NCBI GenBank assembly: GCA_045541255.1
Contig: JAZQIU010000006.1
Span: 151,333-215,332, forward strand
DNA: 64,000 nucleotides
DNA from: UMGS1124 sp045541255
GTDB lineage: Bacteria > Bacillota_I > Bacilli_A > RF39 > UBA660
Direction of reading: 5' to 3'
The position numbers were made by a program, and so were the translations under genes. This document shows, in pieces, positions 58,530 through 64,000 of this stretch. The notes below the pieces were generated by a model. That model ran no database searches and was not told where the DNA came from. It saw only the letters and a list, made by a program, of their open reading frames with translations. The number at the start of each line of letters is the position of its first letter. Within the stretch, counting starts at the first letter, position 1.

Positions 58530-59177
58530 GTGGAAAAGAATAATCCTCTATATAAAAATCAAGGTATACATTTGATAACTACTATATTTACTGTTGAAGA
58601 TGGTAAAGTTAAAGTTTTATTAATTAAGAGAAAAAATGAACCTTTTAAAGATAAGTGGGCTTTAGTAGGTGGTGCATTATATAATAATGAAGAAATTGAA
58701 GTCGGGGTAAAACGAGAGATTTTTGAAAAAACTGGTATTAAAGATATAGATATATATTTTTCTTCTATGTTTAGTAAAATTGATCGTTCACCTATTATGC
58801 GAATGATAGCTCTTAGTTATGTCGGAATTGTTGATAATAGTAAAATGGAAATATTAAAGGAAACTTTTAAGACAAGTAATGCAGATTGGTTTACTATAGA
58901 TAATATTCCTGACTTAGCTTATGACCATAATGAAATATTTGAGACTTCTTTAAAAAAATTAAGAGAGTTAATAGATAGTACTGATATATTGAAAGTTTTA
59001 TTTTCTGGAATGTTTACCATTCCTGAGTTACAGTCTGTATATGAAATAATATATGGTTATGAATTAGACAGAAGAAACTTTAGGAAAAAATTAATATTAA
59101 GTAATTTAATAGTTGATACAAATAAGTATAAAAATTATAAAGGTAAAAAACCTGCTAAACTATATAAGTTTAGATAA
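58530..59177 (+). CDS. nrtR: NrtR-type Nudix-domain transcriptional regulator
   Basis: 215 residues: an N-terminal Nudix domain (about 1-145) and a C-terminal winged helix (FTIPELQSVYEIIYGYELDRRNF, then FRKKLILSNLIV). The Nudix box GGALYNNEEIEVGVKREIFEKTG has Lys where catalysis needs Glu, so it is probably a ligand sensor without hydrolase activity, as in other NrtR proteins that sense ADP-ribose. GTG start after GGAGATGG. Likely regulates itself and the two following genes. Confidence 0.88.
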   Translation: MEKNNPLYKNQGIHLITTIFTVEDGKVKVLLIKRKNEPFKDKWALVGGALYNNEEIEVGVKREIFEKTGIKDIDIYFSSMFSKIDRSPIMRMIALSYVGIVDNSKMEILKETFKTSNADWFTIDNIPDLAYDHNEIFETSLKKLRELIDSTDILKVLFSGMFTIPELQSVYEIIYGYELDRRNFRKKLILSNLIVDTNKYKNYKGKKPAKLYKFR

Positions 59178-59192
59178 TTTTTTTAAGATTAA

Positions 59193-59211
59193 ATGTGTAT
59201 AAAATACACAT
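59193..59211. promoter_or_regulatory. NrtR operator before the phosphatase gene
   Basis: ATGTGTATAAAATACACAT, perfect 8-bp arms around AAA, between the nrtR stop and the AGGAGG of the next gene. Its second half matches the operator in the nrtR promoter. Confidence 0.85.
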
Positions 59212-59223
59212 AAAGGAGGATGT

Positions 59224-59781
59224 ATGATATATCTAGTTAGACATGGTTTGGATGATGAAAATTATATTGGTGGATGGAGTGATGTTGATTTAACAAGTGT
59301 TGGTCGCAAACAAATAGAAGAAACTTCTAAATTTATTGTTGATAATGAATTAGTTATAAACAAAATTATTTCAAGTGATGTTAAAAGAGCTGTTACAACT
59401 GCTAGTATAATTGATGAAAGATTAAATTTAGGAATTGAACTTAGTAAAAAGTTGAGAGAATTAGATAAAGGTGATTATACTGGAATTTTAAAAAGTAAAT
59501 TAAGCTTTCGAGAACAGATAAGAATTAATGAATTTGGTATATATGATAAATATCCTAATGGAGAGTCAATGATTGATTTATTTAAACGAATGCAAATTTA
59601 TTTAACGAAGATAAAGGATTTTGATAACACATTATTAGTTACTCATCGTGGTGTTATAAATATGTTTTATTATCTATTAAATGATATTGAACCTACTATG
59701 GATAAGGGTATGTTTGGTGTTGTTCATGGTTCAGTACATGAAATGGATATAAATAAAAGATTAATTAGGAGGATTTATTAA
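59224..59781 (+). CDS. Histidine phosphatase (phosphoglycerate mutase-like)
   Basis: 185 residues with the catalytic RHG motif at the N-terminus (YLVRHGLDDEN), a second Arg in SSDVKRAVTTA and the later His in VTHRGVIN. Substrate unknown. In the NrtR operon it may act on a nucleotide- or ribose-phosphate (inference). Stop overlaps the next start. Confidence 0.85.
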   Translation: MIYLVRHGLDDENYIGGWSDVDLTSVGRKQIEETSKFIVDNELVINKIISSDVKRAVTTASIIDERLNLGIELSKKLRELDKGDYTGILKSKLSFREQIRINEFGIYDKYPNGESMIDLFKRMQIYLTKIKDFDNTLLVTHRGVINMFYYLLNDIEPTMDKGMFGVVHGSVHEMDINKRLIRRIY

Positions 59782-60875
59782 TGGGAAAAGTTGTAAAAAG
59801 AATAGTTTTAACTGGTGGTCCGTGTGCTGGAAAATCAAGTAGTTTAGATTTAATTCAAGATTATTTGATAAATAAAGGTTATGTTGTATATACAGTTCAG
59901 GAAAGTGCTACAGAATTAATTAATAGTGGCATAAAACCATTTGGATATAATAAATTAGACTTATATAAATTTCAGGAAGTAATTTTAAAATATCAATTAG
60001 ATAAAGAACAGTTAGTTGAATATGTTGCTAAAAATTTTAATATAGATAAAGATATAGTAATAATATATGATAGAGCTATCATTGATAATAAAGCCTATAT
60101 AGGACAAAGTGATTTTGATAAATTATTAGATAAATATAATTTAAATGAAATAGATATTTTAGATAAATATGATTTAGTAATTCATTTAGAAACAGCAGCT
60201 AAAAAAAATGTTTATACTAAAGATAATAATAAGGCAAGAAGTGAGAACGAATTAGAAGCGATAGATTTAGATAATAAGACATATGATGCTTGGAAATTAC
60301 ATAAAAATTTAGTTAGAGTTAGATGTTTTGACAAGTTTGAAGATAAACAAAGAAAAATTTTGGAAATATGTAGCAATAATTTTTCTAAAAATATTAAAAA
60401 ACAATTTAAATATATACTTGATGAAAAGAAATGTATATTTGATAATTTATTAGATACGTCTAATTGTGTTGATATTACTCAATATTATTTAGAGTTTGAA
60501 GACGAGTATGAACATAGGGTAAGAGTTGTTGAATATAAAGATAGTGTTAAGTATTTTTATACTGTTCAATTAAAAAAAGATAATGGAATTTCTTATATTG
60601 TTTATGATAATTTGATTGATGAAAATATATATAATATGTTAATTAGTACAAAACCTATAAAAAATACAGTTAGTAAAATTAGGTATTATTTTACTTATAA
60701 TGAGATACAATTTCATTTAGATATTTTTGAAGATGGAAAAATGATATTAGAAAGTAATGATGATAATTTTAAACAAAGTTCATTTAATATTATAAAAGAT
60801 GTTACAGCTGATGAAAATTATTTAAATAAAAATATAGTATTTAGAACTAATTCTCTATTATTAAAAAATAATTAA
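59781..60875 (+). CDS. NadR-like P-loop kinase with CYTH-like C-terminal domain
   Basis: 364 residues. The N-terminal AAA_28 domain has Walker A GGPCAGKSS (about 12-20) and VIIYDRAIIDNKAYI, similar to the ribosylnicotinamide kinase part of NadR and to TTD14-like proteins. The C-terminal 150 residues (YYLEFEDEYEHRVRVVEY) resemble a CYTH triphosphate-tunnel domain. Together with NrtR control this suggests NAD-precursor salvage or phosphate metabolism. Confidence 0.72.
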   Translation: MGKVVKRIVLTGGPCAGKSSSLDLIQDYLINKGYVVYTVQESATELINSGIKPFGYNKLDLYKFQEVILKYQLDKEQLVEYVAKNFNIDKDIVIIYDRAIIDNKAYIGQSDFDKLLDKYNLNEIDILDKYDLVIHLETAAKKNVYTKDNNKARSENELEAIDLDNKTYDAWKLHKNLVRVRCFDKFEDKQRKILEICSNNFSKNIKKQFKYILDEKKCIFDNLLDTSNCVDITQYYLEFEDEYEHRVRVVEYKDSVKYFYTVQLKKDNGISYIVYDNLIDENIYNMLISTKPIKNTVSKIRYYFTYNEIQFHLDIFEDGKMILESNDDNFKQSSFNIIKDVTADENYLNKNIVFRTNSLLLKNN

Positions 60876-60913
60876 TGTTATAATTAATATTAATTGGGGA
60901 GGTTTAGCATAAA

Positions 60914-61297
60914 GTGAGTAAGGCAAAAATAAAAAGAAAAAGATATTTAAATATGTTGAAAAATTATAAAAAAGATATGGAAATATTTGAACAAGGTACA
61001 AGATTAGATGTTATAATTTCTAAAATATTAGAAAAACCAGAAGATTTTTATATTAGAGTGTGTGAAGAATTAGCGCCAGAAGAAAGACTTTATATAATTA
61101 AAAATTTAAAAAATAAATGTTGTAATAATTGTTCTAATCCTGGTTGTAGAGTTGAAAATAATGAAAAAGATGGTTTAAATGAATTTGGAGAATTACAAGG
61201 TTCAAGTTGTTTAGGTTGGCAGAATTATAGATATATAGGAATGGCTAAAGTATTAAGAATAAATGATATAAATAAATTAAAAAATACACTTTTATAA
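60914..61297 (+). CDS. Hypothetical Cys-rich protein
   Basis: 127 residues, basic at the start (SKAKIKRKRYLNMLKNYK), with CCNNCSNPGC and a later SSCLGW that could bind zinc or an Fe-S cluster. GTG start after GGGGAGG. Family not recognised. Confidence 0.65.
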   Translation: MSKAKIKRKRYLNMLKNYKKDMEIFEQGTRLDVIISKILEKPEDFYIRVCEELAPEERLYIIKNLKNKCCNNCSNPGCRVENNEKDGLNEFGELQGSSCLGWQNYRYIGMAKVLRINDINKLKNTLL

Positions 61298-61308
61298 TAA
61301 GTGTAATT

Positions 61309-61336
61309 AAAGTAGACTTAGTCTACTTTTTTTATA
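61309..61336. terminator. Bidirectional terminator between convergent genes
   Basis: AAAGTAGAC/GTCTACTTT stem with a TTA loop and T-run; overlaps the 3' end of the leftward small gene. Confidence 0.85.
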
Positions 61337-61620
61337 TCTAAAATATCATCAATGTTTATAAGTTTATTATCTATAGTTATTAGATTGTTTTTTGTTTTTC
61401 CTATTATATTTTCGGTAATAGTTTTATCTTTATAATATATATTGACTTTTATTTTATAAATATAGTTTTTTGATTTAAATATTTGTTCAATTTTTTTATT
61501 TATAGCATATTTAGATAAATCAGTAGTTTCTATATTTTCATTTTTTATTTTTATATATTCTATAGAATTATCAATTTTTTTATCAAAAGTATTAGTATAA
61601 AGAACTGGTAATTTTTTCAT
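61318..61620 (-). CDS. Hypothetical protein
   Basis: 100 residues, Lys/Ile-rich, probably a small beta-barrel (NIYYKDKTITENIIGKTKNN). AGAGGTG precedes the ATG. Family not recognised. Confidence 0.55.
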   Translation of the reverse strand: MKKLPVLYTNTFDKKIDNSIEYIKIKNENIETTDLSKYAINKKIEQIFKSKNYIYKIKVNIYYKDKTITENIIGKTKNNLITIDNKLINIDDILDIKKVD

Positions 61621-61678
61621 AAAGACACCTCTATAGTAATATATGAATAATTATTAGATTATTTTACAAAATATAAAT

Positions 61679-62734
61679 ATGAAAAAGAATTTTTTTAAAT
61701 ATTTTATACCAATTATTATATTAAGCATATTAGGAGTAGTTGCTATAAATTGTTCTAAAAGTATAGTTACTAATTATTATGATTTTTTAAAAAAGCAAAT
61801 TATATTTATTATTATGGGAGTAATTTTATTATTTTTATTTAAAAATATTAATTTAAAATATATAAAAAAGTATAGTTTTTTATTTTATATATTTACTTTA
61901 TTTTTATTGGTTTATGTATTATTTTTTGGTAGTACTATTAATGGTAGTAAAAGTTGGATTAGTTTATTTGGATTTAGTATACAACCAAGTGAATTTGCTA
62001 AAATAGCTATACTTTTATGTTTGGATAAATATATTCATAGTAAATATGGTTTTATTAAAAGTATTTTTATAGTTATTGTTCCTAGTATTCTTACTTTTTT
62101 ACAACCTGATACTGGTACTGTATTATTTTATTTAGTTATATATTTTAGTATATTTATTTCTATGGGTTTAAAGAGGAAATATTATATTGGTTTATTGAGT
62201 TTAATTGGTATAGTTATTGTAAGTTATTTTTATTTATATTATTTTCAAAGTGAATTATTTGTTAGAGTTTTTGGTACTAGTTTTTTTTATAGGACTGATA
62301 GAATTATAAATTTTATGAGTAGTGAAGGTTTTCAAATTAACAATGCTTTAATTGGTATTGGAAATGGAGGAGTAATAGGAAATGGTAGTAATTATGTGAT
62401 TTATATACCTGAAGCTATAACTGATTTTATGTTTGCGAATATTTTAACGATGTTTGGATTTATTGGTGGTATTATTGTAGTTCTATTGTTTTTGTATTTA
62501 GATATTTTGTTGCTTAAAGATATTTATAGTTTAAAGAAGCATAAATATTTTGTTATAGGTTTATTTGGATTGTTTTTATATCAACAAATTCAGCATATGT
62601 TTATGGATGTAGGGTTATTACCAATTACTGGTATTACTTTACCATTTGTTTCTTATGGAGGGAGTAGTTTGATATCATATTTTATATTATTTGGAATTTT
62701 ATTAAATATAAAAAAGTATCAAATTGATACTTAA
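61679..62734 (+). CDS. FtsW/RodA/SpoVE family SEDS protein
   Basis: 351 residues, about ten membrane helices. Family motifs: NGSKSWISLFGFSIQPSEFAK, GIGNGGVIGNGS and LPFVSYGGSSLI. SEDS proteins polymerise peptidoglycan glycan strands from lipid II together with a class B PBP. No division or elongation neighbours are present, so which of the three roles applies is open; a sporulation role is possible. No ribosome binding site is visible before the ATG. Confidence 0.9.
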   Translation: MKKNFFKYFIPIIILSILGVVAINCSKSIVTNYYDFLKKQIIFIIMGVILLFLFKNINLKYIKKYSFLFYIFTLFLLVYVLFFGSTINGSKSWISLFGFSIQPSEFAKIAILLCLDKYIHSKYGFIKSIFIVIVPSILTFLQPDTGTVLFYLVIYFSIFISMGLKRKYYIGLLSLIGIVIVSYFYLYYFQSELFVRVFGTSFFYRTDRIINFMSSEGFQINNALIGIGNGGVIGNGSNYVIYIPEAITDFMFANILTMFGFIGGIIVVLLFLYLDILLLKDIYSLKKHKYFVIGLFGLFLYQQIQHMFMDVGLLPITGITLPFVSYGGSSLISYFILFGILLNIKKYQIDT

Positions 62735-62964
62735 TAATATCCGCCTGAAGAATAGTTATAATATCCTGTATTATAAGGTCTATATGGAGGATATGGACTA
62801 TATGGTGGGTAAGGTGGATACTGTGGTGGATTAACATATACTGGTCTAGGTCTTGATGCTCCAACTATAGCTCCTCCAGCTAATCCTCCTAATAAGAATG
62901 GAAAAAATGGGAAGAAAATTCTATCATCGCTATTAAAATTTGGATTTGCATTATTAAAATACAT
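62731..62964 (-). CDS. Small Pro/Tyr/Gly-rich, coat-like protein
   Basis: 77 residues: a hydrophobic Gly-rich stretch (FLLGGLAGGAIVGA), then repeated Tyr-Pro-Pro units and a Tyr/Gly/Ser tail. Such composition is typical of spore coat or exosporium proteins. Function is inferred from composition only. Confidence 0.65.
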   Translation of the reverse strand: MYFNNANPNFNSDDRIFFPFFPFLLGGLAGGAIVGASRPRPVYVNPPQYPPYPPYSPYPPYRPYNTGYYNYSSGGYY

Positions 62965-63009
62965 AAAAAATCTCCTTTCATATTATTATAGTGAAGGAGA
63001 TTTTTTTTT
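62965..63009 (-). terminator. Hairpin combining terminator and ribosome binding site
   Basis: AATCTCCTTCA on the minus strand pairs with TGAAAGGAGATT, with one bulged base, and a T6 run follows. The 3' arm contains the AAAGGAG ribosome binding site of the Pro/Tyr-rich gene. The hairpin can thus end transcription from the phosphoesterase gene and hide that site in read-through mRNA. TATAAT in the loop may start a separate mRNA. Confidence 0.6.
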
Positions 63010-63853
63010 AATAGGCATAAATCCTATAAAGATTAATGCTTGGAGAAGATAAAAATCTTACATTTAATCCTGAGGTACCTATACCATTTGATATAAATAT
63101 TTCTCTATTATCTAACTTATAGTATTCTTGATAATATTTTTTAGAGCCTACAGGAGTATAAATTGTTCCTATTAATGGTAATCTAACTTGTCCGTTGTGT
63201 GAGTGCCCAGAAAATAAAATATCAAAATCATATTCTTTTATTTTTTCATATTCATCTGGTTCATGTAACATTATGAATCTAAAGTAATTATTTTCTTTTT
63301 CTAATATTTCATAGTTTACTTTAGTTTCTAGCGCATCACTAAATCCTACTAAAGAAATAGGAGTAGATTCTTTATAATATATTAATTTTTCTTCATTTTC
63401 TAATATTGTAAAGTTTTCATTAAAAATATTTTTAAAACTTTCAGGATTATTTATTATATCGTGATTTCCAGATACAGCAAAGTTTCCTAATGTAGAGTCT
63501 ATTTTATTTAATTCTTTTTTTGCTTCTTCTATTTCTTTATTTGAATAAGTAAATCTTTTATCTAAAAAATCGCCGGTAAATATTACTATATCAGGATTTT
63601 GTTTATTTATTAATTTAACTATTTTTTTTAAATAAGTATTGTCTACTGTGCTTTTATAATGTATGTCGCTTATATGTATTATTTTTAAACCATCAAAAGA
63701 ATCTGGTATATTCTTATTTTCTATTTTGTATTCTTTAATAGATAAATTATTAGGTTCTATATAATATCCATATAAAAATAGTAGTGATATAAAGAATAAA
63801 ATATAGATAAAAATATTTCTTTTTTTATTTTCTTTTTTCTTTTGTTTATTCAT
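63008..63853 (-). CDS. Membrane-anchored metallophosphoesterase
   Basis: 281 residues: N-terminal membrane helix (IFIYILFFISLLFLYGYYI) and a calcineurin-like domain with IISDIHY-type IHISDIHY, FTGDFLD, SGNHD and FSGHSHNGQVRLP motifs for two metals. Relatives (YaeI, YkuE) cleave lipid or nucleotide phosphoesters at the cell surface. Confidence 0.9.
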   Translation of the reverse strand: MNKQKKKENKKRNIFIYILFFISLLFLYGYYIEPNNLSIKEYKIENKNIPDSFDGLKIIHISDIHYKSTVDNTYLKKIVKLINKQNPDIVIFTGDFLDKRFTYSNKEIEEAKKELNKIDSTLGNFAVSGNHDIINNPESFKNIFNENFTILENEEKLIYYKESTPISLVGFSDALETKVNYEILEKENNYFRFIMLHEPDEYEKIKEYDFDILFSGHSHNGQVRLPLIGTIYTPVGSKKYYQEYYKLDNREIFISNGIGTSGLNVRFLSSPSINLYRIYAY

Positions 63854-63865
63854 TTTTATACTGCT

Positions 63866-64000
63866 TTAAAATAGTATTAGTATAATTACATTTATTGTAT
63901 TATGTAATATGTGTGCAATAATATTTGATATTATATTGTCTGTTTTTATATATATTTTACTAAATGTTATACCTAAAATTAAGTATGGGATTATATATAA
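63866..64000 (-). CDS. CPBP family intramembrane protease, C-terminal fragment
   Basis: 44 in-frame codons from the window edge to a TAA. They encode a hydrophobic end with IAHILHNTINVIILIL, matching the last conserved His/Asn motif (HxxxN) of CPBP/CAAX-type membrane proteases. The rest lies beyond the window. It stands 12 bp upstream of the phosphoesterase gene in the same direction. Confidence 0.7.
   Translation of the reverse strand, partial: LYIIPYLILGITFSKIYIKTDNIISNIIAHILHNTINVIILILF

Overview
The window is about 64 kb of AT-rich Bacillota (Firmicutes) chromosome using the standard code (TGA is a stop, TGG encodes Trp). Genes for cotJB, cotJC, a YunB-like and a YutH-like protein point to a spore-former, probably a low-GC gut Bacilli or Clostridia lineage. 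The lineage is inferred from gene content only.

Layout. (1) 1-12569, host: 3' end of cysS, a YugP-type metallopeptidase, small proteins, a 2'-5' RNA ligase-like gene, an acetyltransferase, uvrB, a CBS-containing family II pyrophosphatase, an XRE regulator, a Ca2+ P-type ATPase, two membrane proteins, cotJB and the first 65 codons of cotJC. (2) About 12555-42538, a complete-looking siphovirus prophage of roughly 30 kb inserted in cotJC, exactly inside the codons for its Glu-x-x-His metal motif. Almost all phage genes run leftward: regulation, small early genes, a tyrosine recombinase, an ArpU-like regulator, HNH, a likely cos site, terminase, portal, protease, capsid, connectors, major tail protein, a frameshifted tail chaperone pair, tape measure, tail tip, an adhesin diversified by a retroelement, the reverse transcriptase, holin and endolysin. 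The CI-like repressor and a large serine recombinase run rightward at the right end. (3) 42536-57179, host: the rest of cotJC, a thioredoxin-like protein, trmL, an ankyrin protein, a ferredoxin with a Cys-rich tail, the yunB/yutD/yutH/nfu neighbourhood, a CofE-like protein, an AlaRS-like/peptidase E pair and an archaeal-type methionine adenosyltransferase. (4) 57309-58433, ten tRNA genes in two divergent clusters. (5) 58483-64000, host: an NrtR-type regulator with its own operators, a histidine phosphatase and a NadR-like kinase, an FtsW/RodA/SpoVE protein, a phosphoesterase and a CPBP protease fragment.

Three systems stand out. First, the prophage is placed like the B. subtilis skin and SP-beta elements: precise excision by its serine recombinase would restore a 185-codon cotJC. 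The recombinase is unusual, with two LysM-like modules inserted in its DNA-binding domain and a helix-turn-helix module inside its zinc ribbon. Second, the prophage carries a diversity-generating retroelement. The template next to the reverse transcriptase and the adhesin variable region differ at 7 of 102 positions, all adenines in the template. Six further 102-bp variable-region cassettes, open in the same frame, are stacked in tandem between target and template, where an accessory avd gene would be expected. Third, the regulatory DNA is legible: three TTCGA-N5-TCGAA operators, a consensus late promoter with a leader terminator, a predicted small RNA, a T TTT TTA frameshift site and paired NrtR operators.
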